This document shows positions 1 to 6,245 of a DNA stretch of 18,025 nt, piece after piece. The position numbers and the translations under genes were made by a program. Under the pieces are notes generated by a model. It was not told the DNA's origin. It saw only the letters and a list, made by a program, of their open reading frames with translations, and did not search any database. The stretch is from JAIBCM01 sp041395165 (lineage in GTDB: Bacteria > Verrucomicrobiota > Verrucomicrobiia > JADLBR01 > JAIBCM01). Each line of letters opens with the position of its first letter. Positions within the stretch are counted from its first letter, which is position 1. The stretch lies in NCBI GenBank assembly GCA_041395165.1, contig JAWLBA010000020.1:1-18025 (forward strand). The letters run 5' to 3'.

Positions 1-109
1 AAAAGAGGCCTTGAGATCGGGGTCGGGAGCCCTTGAGTTTTGGGGGCTATAGACTCGTAAGGCCGGGCCTGTTTTAGAGTTCGCCAACCCGATTAATTGT
101 TTGCAATGA
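1..109. other. left-edge sequence, no assignable gene
   Basis: No complete gene is visible. Two + frames open at the left edge stop early, at 34-36 and 50-52, and either could be the last few codons of a gene starting outside the window, but the peptides are too short to identify. A short GC-rich stretch around 58-71 (AGGC-CGG-GCCT, then TTTT) could form a weak 4-bp hairpin ending that transcript. I would not call it a terminator with confidence. Confidence 0.2.
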
Positions 110-138
110 TTGAACTTGGCCACAGCTTAGGTTATAAT
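110..138 (+). promoter_or_regulatory. sigma70-type promoter for the PIN gene, predicted leaderless
   Basis: TTGAAC at 110-115 and a perfect TATAAT at 133-138 are separated by exactly 17 bases, the optimal housekeeping-sigma layout. Only six bases separate the -10 box from the ATG at 145, so the predicted transcription start falls on or next to that ATG and the mRNA would have no leader. There is no Shine-Dalgarno sequence before 145. The promoter lies inside the longer open frame that could begin with TTG at 97, which argues that 145 is the real start. Confidence 0.7.
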
Positions 139-144
139 TTGAGC

Positions 145-603
145 ATGCCTATCCGTGTCTATGCCGACACTTCGGTTTTTGGCGGAGTGTTTGATCCCGA
201 ATTTCAAAAGCCCAGTCGCACTTTCTTCGAGCAAGTGCGCCAAGGCAGGTTTCAATTAGTTATTTCTGACACGGTTGATGAAGAGATCATTCGGGCTCCA
301 CTACAAGTTCGAGCATGGTATGAACAACATTTGCCTTATGCCGAAGCTGTACTTGTTGATGACGCTGCGGCTGCTTTACGAGATGCCTATTTGAAAGCGG
401 GCATTGTAACCCCTCAATGGGCGGCAGATGCCGAACACGTGGCGACAGCGAGCGTTCAACGTTGTCGCTTAATCGTAAGTTGGAACTTTAAACACATTGT
501 TCACTTTGATAAAATTCCACTCTATAATGGCGTGAATTTAATTCATGGCTATGATAACCTAAGTATAAACAGTCCAGCAGAGGTTATTGATTATGAAGAC
601 TAA
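145..603 (+). CDS. PIN-domain protein (VapC-like ribonuclease), probable toxin
   Basis: This 152-residue protein reads as a PIN-domain nuclease, the fold of VapC toxins that cleave tRNA or rRNA in the cytoplasm. The first beta strand ends in the acidic motif ADTS (Asp8). A second acidic patch, SDTVDEEI, gives Glu46/Glu47 near residues 41-48, and a third, AADAEHVATA, gives Asp95/Glu97 near residues 93-102. The strand IVSWNFKHI (110-118) is typical of this PIN subgroup. The ATG at 145 is chosen because the promoter ends at 138. The frame extends upstream to a TTG at 97, but that extension would overlap the promoter. The 3' end overlaps the next gene by 11 bases, an arrangement typical of toxin-antitoxin pairs. 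Assignment to the PIN fold is confident; toxin activity is inferred from context. Confidence 0.8.
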   Translation: MPIRVYADTSVFGGVFDPEFQKPSRTFFEQVRQGRFQLVISDTVDEEIIRAPLQVRAWYEQHLPYAEAVLVDDAAAALRDAYLKAGIVTPQWAADAEHVATASVQRCRLIVSWNFKHIVHFDKIPLYNGVNLIHGYDNLSINSPAEVIDYED

Positions 604-766
604 AAAATTTGATTGCGTAGAAATGAAGCGTCAGGCTCAAGAACAAATCTATAAAGAAACCAGGCGCATGACAGCAAAGCAAAAAGCAGTCTATCACCAA
701 CGCGCTTTTGCGCGCATGAAATCGAAACAAGCCAAATTACGCGCTAAATTAGGTTTGGTTGCGTAG
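593..766 (+). CDS. small basic protein, candidate antitoxin of the PIN protein
   Basis: A 57-residue protein starts with MKTKKFDCVEMKRQ and continues as a strongly basic, helix-forming sequence rich in Lys, Arg, Gln and Ala. It starts inside the last codons of the PIN gene (11-base overlap) and has a good ribosome binding site, AGAGG at 579-583, nine bases before the ATG. The start motif, KKFDxVxMKR, matches my recollection of short uncharacterised proteins encoded next to PIN-domain genes in cyanobacteria and other phyla; that is memory, not a search result. An antitoxin role is inferred from size, overlap and order. The order is toxin first, the reverse of classical vapBC. The sequence ends in a lysine-rich helix that could bind nucleic acid instead. 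Confidence 0.6.
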   Translation: MKTKKFDCVEMKRQAQEQIYKETRRMTAKQKAVYHQRAFARMKSKQAKLRAKLGLVA

Positions 767-771
767 TCAAT

Positions 772-846
772 ATGTATGAGATCAATGCTCAAGAAGCTGT
801 TGAAAAAACGACCATTGGAGCTGATTTTAAAAAGAGTGGTGGATAA
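772..846 (+). CDS. 24-codon open frame after the candidate antitoxin, doubtful
   Basis: An ATG five bases after the antitoxin stop opens a frame for 24 residues beginning MYEINAQEAV and ending in TAA at 844-846. There is no convincing ribosome binding site and the peptide is too short to assign. It may be a remnant of another gene or chance. It is recorded because it sits directly after the PIN pair. Confidence 0.15.
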   Translation: MYEINAQEAVEKTTIGADFKKSGG

Positions 847-877
847 ATCTTTTCATTCTCAGAGGGAGAAAAAAAAG

Positions 878-915
878 ACAAAGGTGACTTTGTGTTAACT
901 ATTTTAACATTTTTT
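878..915 (+). terminator. tandem small hairpins with T-run after the PIN pair
   Basis: A perfect 6-bp stem (ACAAAG 878-883 with CTTTGT 888-893) is closed by a GTGA loop, a GNRA-type tetraloop. A second 5-bp stem (GTTAA 894-898 with TTAAC 904-908) follows at once and is trailed by six T at 910-915. Both stems are AT-rich and weak. The layout fits a factor-independent terminator for the PIN-antitoxin unit but is not decisive. Confidence 0.35.
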
Positions 916-971
916 GCCTTTTTCAATAGCTACTTGATTGTTGACGAAAAGTTCTAACTACTGATTTAGCA

Positions 972-1178
972 AGTGGATCCACGGGTCAAGCCCGAGGATG
1001 ACAGGAAATAGGATGTGTATCTCCGTCCCGCTACGGCGGGACGAGGATGACAAAGATAAAGTATGGGATCCGGGTCGATCCGTCAGCTGACGGACGAGGA
1101 TGACACGAAGTAGAGTCAAGTTTTGAGGATGACAGAAATGGGGTGTGGATGGGTTGTAGCAATCCGTCAGCTGATGGC
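972..1178. repeat. cluster of dispersed hairpin repeats with GAGGATGACA tails
   Basis: The 10-mer GAGGATGACA occurs four times, at 994-1003, 1043-1052, 1096-1105 and 1125-1134. The first three copies directly follow a different inverted repeat: CGGG-TCAAG-CCCG (982-994), GTCCCGC-TACG-GCGGGAC (1025-1042) and the perfect 16-bp palindrome TCCGTCAGCTGACGGA (1079-1094). A decayed copy of that palindrome lies at 1163-1178, and GGATCC precedes units one and three. The pattern of constant flanks around variable stems is like the short palindromic repeats scattered between genes in many bacterial genomes. No open frame crosses the region, so the gap from 847 to 1247 holds only the hairpins and this cluster. 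Confidence 0.75.
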
Positions 1179-1247
1179 TCAGTGTGTTAATAGACGGTTG
1201 TTTTGATGGGGCATTGACATTCTGGGTGTTGAGATTTACAAGGAAGC

Positions 1248-1763
1248 ATGCGAATTTGGCTTGGAATTTTGTTAGCGAGTTTAGTGGTAAGTCCTAGTTT
1301 TGGTCAGGAAGAGCGAGAGTTGAGTTTTTCGGATTTGAGAAAGATGCCGGAAGTGTCTCCATCGGGCGGGTTTTCGTTTGGTAAGATTGCTGAGTATGTG
1401 AATGATCCTGAGGTTACGCCTGTGAGTGATGATAAAAGTTTACGTTTTGAGAGGCGTTATCACAATTTTGGAGCTGTGACTCAGGCTCAGCGACGCGCGA
1501 AACGAGGCCATTATTTTTATGTGAATTGGCACACGAAGCAAAGAGTGAGTAATGTGAAGGTGCGATTGGAATATCGTCAGAAAAATACGAAGGATAAGCT
1601 TTATTTTTTGGAGGTTCCTTTTTCTGATGTAAAGGGTTGGCAAAAAGCGGTTTTCGAGATTGTGGGAGAAGCTTATTTTGCGCAAGGGGTGGTGACTTCA
1701 TGGCGCGCTTTGATTGTGCAAGGTGACCAGATCATGGCGGAACGGAGGTCTTTCATTTGGTGA
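1248..1763 (+). CDS. secreted protein of unknown function, first gene of the operon
   Basis: A 171-residue protein begins with a signal peptide (charged MRIW, hydrophobic core to about residue 18, likely cleavage after SFG). The mature part has no motif I can name. Residues 65-171 look like an all-beta domain, with alternating hydrophobic strands such as HYFYVNWHT and VKVRLEYRQ and an interrupted series of aromatic residues. The start is supported by AAGGA at 1240-1244, close to the ATG. It precedes the exbB-exbD-tonB genes on the same strand with a 68-base gap, so it is probably exported to the periplasm or outer membrane and may work with the TonB-like complex. That link rests on position alone. 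Confidence 0.75.
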   Translation: MRIWLGILLASLVVSPSFGQEERELSFSDLRKMPEVSPSGGFSFGKIAEYVNDPEVTPVSDDKSLRFERRYHNFGAVTQAQRRAKRGHYFYVNWHTKQRVSNVKVRLEYRQKNTKDKLYFLEVPFSDVKGWQKAVFEIVGEAYFAQGVVTSWRALIVQGDQIMAERRSFIW

Positions 1764-1795
1764 CAAATGGTTAGTTAATATGGGACAGGCAACTA

Positions 1796-1823
1796 GTCAC
1801 AGGTCACAGCTTACCGGTCACGG
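1796..1823. repeat. tandem heptamer repeats before exbB
   Basis: Four consecutive 7-base units lie just before the exbB start: GTCACAG, GTCACAG, CTTACCG and GTCACGG. Three share GTCAC in exact 7-base phase and the third is diverged. They fill much of the only sizeable gap in the operon. They could be a binding array, an RNA element, or a simple sequence repeat. Confidence 0.5.
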
Positions 1824-1831
1824 TATAAATT

Positions 1832-2503
1832 ATGTTTGAGTTGATTCAGCGCGGCGGTTTTTTGATGTGGCCTATTTTAATAGCCAGTGCGATTGCGTTA
1901 ACGATTTTTTTTGAGCGGTGGCTTTTTTTTCGGCGTCAAGATTTGAAGGCGGAAGAATTTTTGGCAGGGATTGTTAATTTGGTGCAGCGACGTCAATATC
2001 AAGAGGCTTTGGATCGTTGTGAGGAGGCTTACGGGCCTGTGGCTCAAGTGGTGCATGCTGCAATTAAGCATCACAACTTGCCCAAGTCGGAGTTGCGAGA
2101 AATTGTTCAAGAGGTGGCTCAATTACAAATGCCGCGATTGGAGCAGCATCTTTCGACTTTGGCGACTTTGGGTTATTTAACGCCTTTAATTGGTTTGTTG
2201 GGAACGATTACTGGGATGATTTCGGTTTTTATGACGATGCAAGCCAAGTCGGGAACAGCCACAGCGGGCGATTTATCGGGCGGTATTTGGGAGGCTTTGC
2301 TTACTGCGGCTGCGGGATTGTGTGTGGCCATTCCTACGTATGCGGCGTATAATTTTTTAGTGACGCGACTGAATCATTTTATGCGCGATATGGAGCGGGC
2401 GGGGATTGAAATCGTTCAAGCGCTTTCGGAAAAAGGAATTCGTTCTGAAGAGGAGATTCAAAAACAAAATAGGGAAGTTTCTTTGACTTCTTCGACTCTG
2501 TGA
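1832..2503 (+). CDS. exbB: ExbB/TolQ/MotA-type proton channel protein
   Basis: This 223-residue inner-membrane protein has the ExbB layout: one membrane segment near the N terminus (about 11-33), a cytoplasmic loop rich in charged and glutamine residues (35-107), and two further segments (about 112-134 and 153-177). The conserved family stretch LGYLTPLIGLLGTITGM (113-129) and the third-segment TAAAGLCVAIP (158-168), with its threonine, are both present. ExbB forms the pentameric stator that, with ExbD, uses the proton gradient to drive a TonB- or TolA-type protein. The stop codon overlaps the GTG start of exbD, so the two are translationally coupled. No Shine-Dalgarno sequence precedes the ATG. 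Whether it serves a TonB, Tol or other partner cannot be settled by sequence; the following TonB-like gene favours TonB. Confidence 0.93.
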   Translation: MFELIQRGGFLMWPILIASAIALTIFFERWLFFRRQDLKAEEFLAGIVNLVQRRQYQEALDRCEEAYGPVAQVVHAAIKHHNLPKSELREIVQEVAQLQMPRLEQHLSTLATLGYLTPLIGLLGTITGMISVFMTMQAKSGTATAGDLSGGIWEALLTAAAGLCVAIPTYAAYNFLVTRLNHFMRDMERAGIEIVQALSEKGIRSEEEIQKQNREVSLTSSTL

Positions 2504-2898
2504 AATTATCCACTTCCATTTCCATTGTGAAAGGACCTTTGGATGTGGTGCCTTTGGTGAATGTCGTTTTTTTGTTGCTTCTCTTTTTTATGTTAAGTTC
2601 AGTTTATCTTACGCAACCGGGGGTGCCTGTGGTGTTGTCCGAAGCGGTTTTGGGATCGGCGACTTCTGCCAATCGGCGTGTAATTACTTTGGCGGCTAAT
2701 GGCGAAGTTTATTTTGACGATCAAAAGCTGGCTTGGGAACAAGTGGGTGAAGCGTTGCGTCGTTATAACAAAGAAAATCCCAATGCGGCGCTTATTTTAA
2801 AAGCTGACATTTCGGTGGCTCATGGTTCGGTGATGTATGTGATGCGTGAGGCGTTGATGAATCATATCGAAGTTGTTTTGGCGACGCAAAAAGAGTAA
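2500..2898 (+). CDS. exbD: ExbD/TolR family protein with D/N-swapped proton motif
   Basis: A 132-residue protein with one N-terminal membrane segment (about 18-38) and a periplasmic domain ending in the usual ExbD/TolR strand-helix pattern (ANGEVYFDDQKL, then a helix, then ALILKADISVAHG). It starts with GTG overlapping the exbB stop (GTGA). In the family, the membrane segment begins N-x-x-P-x-x-D, and that aspartate (Asp25 of E. coli ExbD) is needed for proton transfer. Here residues 15-21 read DVVPLVN: Asp is at the usual Asn position and Asn21 (AAT, 2560-2562) replaces the essential Asp. Everything else looks intact. It may be an inactive stator subunit or a compensated swap that keeps one carboxylate near the membrane. 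Confidence 0.92.
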   Translation: MKLSTSISIVKGPLDVVPLVNVVFLLLLFFMLSSVYLTQPGVPVVLSEAVLGSATSANRRVITLAANGEVYFDDQKLAWEQVGEALRRYNKENPNAALILKADISVAHGSVMYVMREALMNHIEVVLATQKE

Positions 2899-2900
2899 TC

Positions 2901-3674
2901 ATGGCAAAAACTCACGAACACACTTTTTTTCATTTTGGCCATTGGAAACTGCCGCAGCATGGTCGTTTGAGTTTGTTATTTTTATTTTTTTTGGCATTGC
3001 ACGGAATCGCTTTGTTAGAGTTAAAAGTTGAACTGCCTGCCGCGCAATTTTCTTCGGTTCGCAAGATTCCAACGGTAAGCGCTTTTTTTCAGGGATCCGA
3101 TTTATTTTTGGGTCAGGATATTGCTTTTCAATTACGATTTCAGGATCCCAGTGTGATTGCTAAGCCTACTTTGTCGAATTTGCCGAATGATATGAGGCTA
3201 ATTTTGTTGCCATTATCTCTGGAAAGTGAGTTGAAAACTTTGTCGCCGCGCCAGTTGTTAGAGCCAGGCGATCAAGCAAGTTTGCCGGAACAAGCTGAGA
3301 CAGCCTTACAAAGTTCTCTGCCTGTTTTATCACAGATTCAGAAGGATGAGGAGCCGGTTCGCACGGTGGAATTGGGGGCGATTGTGATTGGCGATGAATT
3401 AAAATCTCGATTTTCGGGTTTGATGCCTGCCCTTAGCGAGCAGGCCACGGATCGTCCTCTTTTGCCAACAGTGGTGCGCGTTGGCGTTTCTTCTCAGGGT
3501 GTTGTCGAAAGTGCTTTGGTTGAGAATTCGTCGGGCAATATTGGAGTGGATGAAGAGGCCGTGAAATTAGCAGGACAACTGCGATTTACTTTGGATGTAG
3601 AAAAAAAGATAGTTTGGTCGACTTTAACTTTTTACTGGCCTCAAACTCCGCTTTCTTCGGAGGATAATCCATGA
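2901..3674 (+). CDS. TonB-like energy transducer
   Basis: A 257-residue protein with an N-terminal membrane anchor (about 22-40), a long polar periplasmic linker, and a C-terminal domain (about 185-250) resembling the TonB fold. That domain carries the strand VVRVGVSSQGVVESALVENS, then DEEAVKLAGQLRF and a final strand near STLTFYWP. The usual Pro-Lys-rich linker of TonB is missing; the linker here is rich in Leu, Ser and Glu, so the match rests on the C-terminal pattern and on position after exbB-exbD. It would couple inner-membrane energy to an outer-membrane partner, but no TonB-dependent receptor is in the window. It starts two bases after the exbD stop, and its end overlaps the next gene (ATGA). 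Confidence 0.75.
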   Translation: MAKTHEHTFFHFGHWKLPQHGRLSLLFLFFLALHGIALLELKVELPAAQFSSVRKIPTVSAFFQGSDLFLGQDIAFQLRFQDPSVIAKPTLSNLPNDMRLILLPLSLESELKTLSPRQLLEPGDQASLPEQAETALQSSLPVLSQIQKDEEPVRTVELGAIVIGDELKSRFSGLMPALSEQATDRPLLPTVVRVGVSSQGVVESALVENSSGNIGVDEEAVKLAGQLRFTLDVEKKIVWSTLTFYWPQTPLSSEDNP

Positions 3675-3892
3675 GTTTGCCACAAGTTTTTCATTTTTAT
3701 TTGTTGGGATTTTTGGCGGTTGTGGTTTTTTTATGGATCTGGGAAGGTCTGCGCTGTTTTTTAAGAAGAAAAGAGAATCAACAAAAAGGAAAGTGTCCTG
3801 TTTGCGATATGTCTTGGCAAGGCGATGAAAACATTTTTCAAAATCGTTGCGAACATTGTGGCGCTCGACTTATTTTTCATCATCATCACTAA
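3671..3892 (+). CDS. membrane-anchored zinc-ribbon protein
   Basis: A 73-residue protein: a single hydrophobic segment (about 8-24), a basic stretch (RCFLRRKENQQKGK), then a zinc ribbon with CPVC (Cys42, Cys45) and CEHC (Cys60, Cys63). It ends in four consecutive histidines (70-73), which could also bind metal. The ATG overlaps the tonB-like stop (ATGA) and is preceded by a good GGAGG. The topology (basic residues after the segment) places the ribbon in the cytoplasm. No enzyme activity is expected; it may be a small regulatory or assembly protein, or sense metal. Confidence 0.75.
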   Translation: MSLPQVFHFYLLGFLAVVVFLWIWEGLRCFLRRKENQQKGKCPVCDMSWQGDENIFQNRCEHCGARLIFHHHH

Positions 3893-3895
3893 TTT

Positions 3896-4951
3896 ATGAA
3901 TGAGCTTACGGTTTTAAAAGCGATTGAGAAACGTCGTTCGGTTCAACATTTTAAACCGGATTTATTGCCGGACACGCTTGTGAATGCTTTGGTGGATGCC
4001 GCAGCGGAGGCGCCGAGTTATTGTAACTTGCAACCTTGGCGGGTGGTTTTGGTAATGGACGATGTGCAAAAGAAAAAGTTGAGTGCTGTGACTCGGCATC
4101 AAACTCAAGTGCAAGAGGCGCCTGTAACATTTATTTTTGCGATTTCGCTTCAAGGATGGAAATCGGTATTGCCCCAAATTTTAGAAACCGCACGAGCGAC
4201 GGAGGCTTGGTCGCAAGAGATGGCAGATCGAGTGAAATCAGAGGCATTGGCGTTTCAAGAAAAAATGGGAGTCCGCCAACGAGAGGTTGTCATTAAAGAT
4301 GCCATGATTGCGGCAACGCATGTGGCTTTGGCGGCGGAAAGTTTTGGATTGGGAAGCTGTTTTTTGAACGATTGGGATGAAGGAGAGGTTAAAAAAGTGA
4401 TTGGCGCTGGAGGTCAGGAAGATATCGCGATTGCGACGTTATTATCGGTTGGTTATGCCTCTGAGGTGGGTAAACATCCGGGTCGTTTGCCGCGTAAAGA
4501 ACTTTTTTTTGTGAATGATTTAAAAACATCTTACCAATTTTTTCCAAAACATCTTCGTAGTCCGCGTGAGAAAGCGTTGGGTTTAGTGCATCTACCGCGA
4601 TTGATTGATAAGGTGCGGTTAGCAACCAAAAATCAATTGCCTGGTTACAATTTTATTTCAGTGGGGTTTGATCGTCTTCTGCTTGATCTTTTGGAGGTAG
4701 ATTCAACCGTGTTTATTGAAAGGGTTAAAAAGACTGCTAACGACTATGAAATTTATGAATGGTTAATGAAAAAAGCAAAACCTCTTTCTGATGAGGAAAA
4801 AGAAGCTTTTAATGAGCGATTGCTAGCTGTGGGGCCGTCCGATTCAGCGCGCTTGTCGCGATTTCGTTATTTATTGGATTCGACGGATCCCAGCCGTCAT
4901 GATGTGGAAAGCTTTATGGAGTTAATCGATTTAATGGAGGGTAGAATTTAA
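3896..4951 (+). CDS. nitroreductase fused to a C-terminal DUF5069 domain
   Basis: The first ~210 of 351 residues form an FMN-dependent nitroreductase-family domain. It shows the N-terminal KRRS phosphate-binding motif (12-15), the APSYCNLQPW motif (39-48), and the conserved helix and glycine-rich turn AAESFGLGSCFL (146-157). Members use NAD(P)H to reduce nitro groups, quinones or related compounds. Residues about 219-350 carry a second domain that I recognise as DUF5069: LRSPREKALGLVHLPRLIDK near the start of the domain and the ending FMELIDLMEGR. DUF5069 is normally a separate small protein of unknown function, common in Verrucomicrobiota and relatives. The linker is short, so the join is genuine in this reading frame. 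The stop TAA shares a base with the hemL ATG (TAATG), so the two are translationally coupled. Confidence 0.85.
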   Translation: MNELTVLKAIEKRRSVQHFKPDLLPDTLVNALVDAAAEAPSYCNLQPWRVVLVMDDVQKKKLSAVTRHQTQVQEAPVTFIFAISLQGWKSVLPQILETARATEAWSQEMADRVKSEALAFQEKMGVRQREVVIKDAMIAATHVALAAESFGLGSCFLNDWDEGEVKKVIGAGGQEDIAIATLLSVGYASEVGKHPGRLPRKELFFVNDLKTSYQFFPKHLRSPREKALGLVHLPRLIDKVRLATKNQLPGYNFISVGFDRLLLDLLEVDSTVFIERVKKTANDYEIYEWLMKKAKPLSDEEKEAFNERLLAVGPSDSARLSRFRYLLDSTDPSRHDVESFMELIDLMEGRI

Positions 4952-6243
4952 TGAAACGTGAACTTTCGGAAAAATTATTTGCTGAAGCGCTGAATTATAT
5001 TCCGGGTGGGGTGAATTCGCCTGTGCGCGCTTTTCGGGCGGTAGGCGGAAAACCGTTTTTTGTGCAGCGTGCGCAAGGGGCTTGTGTGTTCGATGTGGAT
5101 GATAATGAGTATGTGGATTACGTTTGCAGTTGGGGACCCAATATTTTGGGGCATGCGGCCAAGTCGGTAGTGCATGCGGTCAAGCAAACTGCTGAGAATG
5201 GTTTGAGTTTTGGTATTCCGAATCCTTATGAAGTGAGTTTGGCAAAGAAAATTATCGAATGGGTGCCATCGATTCAAAAAGTGCGATTTTGCAATAGCGG
5301 CACTGAAGCGACGATGTCTTGCATTCGTTTGGCGCGCGGGTTTACCAAACGGGAAAGAATTATTAAATTCGAGGGGTGTTATCATGGTCATGTGGATTCG
5401 CTATTGGTGGCTGCTGGCAGTGGCGCTTTGACATTAGGCAGGCCCGATAGCGCTGGAGTGCCGCAAGCTTTAGCGGAATTGACGACAGTGTTGCCTTTTA
5501 ATGATTTGAAGTTGGTAGAGAAAGTTTTTATCGAACAAGGCAAAGAAATTGCTGCAATTATTTTAGAACCTATTCCCGCGAATGCTGGCTTGTATTTGCC
5601 GCAATCGGGTTTCTTAGAAGGATTACGAAAATTATGTTCGCAATGGGAGGCGCTTTTAATTTTTGACGAGGTCATGACGGGATTTCGTTTGGCTCGCGGT
5701 GGGGCGCAGGAAATTTATGGTGTTACGCCAGATTTGAGCGCTTTTGGTAAAGTGATAGGTGGAGGTTTACCCGTAGGCGCGTTCGGTGGGCGATCAGATA
5801 TTATGGATTATTTGGCGCCGGATGGGCCGGTTTATCAGGCGGGCACTTTGTCAGGAAATCCTTTAGCTATGGCGGCGGGTTTGGCTCAATTAAAAGAATT
5901 AGAAGCAAATCATGGGTTCCGACGTCTTAACGAACTGGGATCCGAATTTGCTGAGGGTATGAATGAACTTTTAAAACAGTTAGGAGAAAAAGGGAAAAGA
6001 TATCAGTTTAAACAGATTGGCTCTATGTTTTGTCTCTATTTTTGCGAGCAAGAGATTCATAATTTAGCGGATGCAAAGCGCAGTGACACCAAAGCGTTTG
6101 CTCGATTTTTTCATGCGATGTTGGAGCAGGGAGTTTATTTGGCACCATCGCAGTTTGAAGCTGGATTTCTTTCTTTAGCGCATGGAGCCAAAGAGATGGA
6201 AAAGACGTTACGCGCTGCACGTCAAGCCTTGGAAAAGATTTAA
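4951..6243 (+). CDS. hemL: glutamate-1-semialdehyde 2,1-aminomutase
   Basis: This 430-residue cytoplasmic PLP enzyme converts glutamate-1-semialdehyde to 5-aminolevulinate, the last step of the C5 route to haem and other tetrapyrroles. Length and motifs match HemL throughout: the N-terminal GGVNSPVRAF (19-28), FCNSGTEATM (113-122), the residues around CYHGHVDS (143-150), FDEVMTGFR (238-246), and the PLP-binding Lys267 in SAFGKVIGGG. The start at 4951 follows GGAGG at 4936-4940 and shares a base with the preceding stop. It sits mid-operon between a nitroreductase and a secreted peptidase, with no other haem gene nearby in the window. Confidence 0.97.
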   Translation: MKRELSEKLFAEALNYIPGGVNSPVRAFRAVGGKPFFVQRAQGACVFDVDDNEYVDYVCSWGPNILGHAAKSVVHAVKQTAENGLSFGIPNPYEVSLAKKIIEWVPSIQKVRFCNSGTEATMSCIRLARGFTKRERIIKFEGCYHGHVDSLLVAAGSGALTLGRPDSAGVPQALAELTTVLPFNDLKLVEKVFIEQGKEIAAIILEPIPANAGLYLPQSGFLEGLRKLCSQWEALLIFDEVMTGFRLARGGAQEIYGVTPDLSAFGKVIGGGLPVGAFGGRSDIMDYLAPDGPVYQAGTLSGNPLAMAAGLAQLKELEANHGFRRLNELGSEFAEGMNELLKQLGEKGKRYQFKQIGSMFCLYFCEQEIHNLADAKRSDTKAFARFFHAMLEQGVYLAPSQFEAGFLSLAHGAKEMEKTLRAARQALEKI

Positions 6244-6245
6244 AA

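Noticed and set aside
97..144. Longer N terminus of the PIN protein from TTG at 97
   Set aside because: It would place the promoter inside the coding sequence, there is no ribosome binding site, and the first PIN strand begins right after the ATG at 145.
972..1178. CRISPR-like appearance of four short repeats
   Set aside because: The repeat is only 10 bases, the spacing is irregular (49, 53 and 29 bases), the sequence between is made of inverted repeats, and no cas genes are nearby.
1214..1242. Perfect TTGACA before the 171-aa gene
   Set aside because: There is no acceptable -10 box at 16-18 bases (TTACAA or TACAAG only), and a promoter there would start transcription at the ATG although a Shine-Dalgarno sequence is present.
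4975..5391. 138-codon open frame on the reverse strand inside hemL
   Set aside because: It lies wholly within the confidently assigned hemL gene, its translation lacks domain-like features, and open frames opposite G-rich third positions are common here. The same holds for the other reverse-strand frames inside genes, e.g. 7948-8508.
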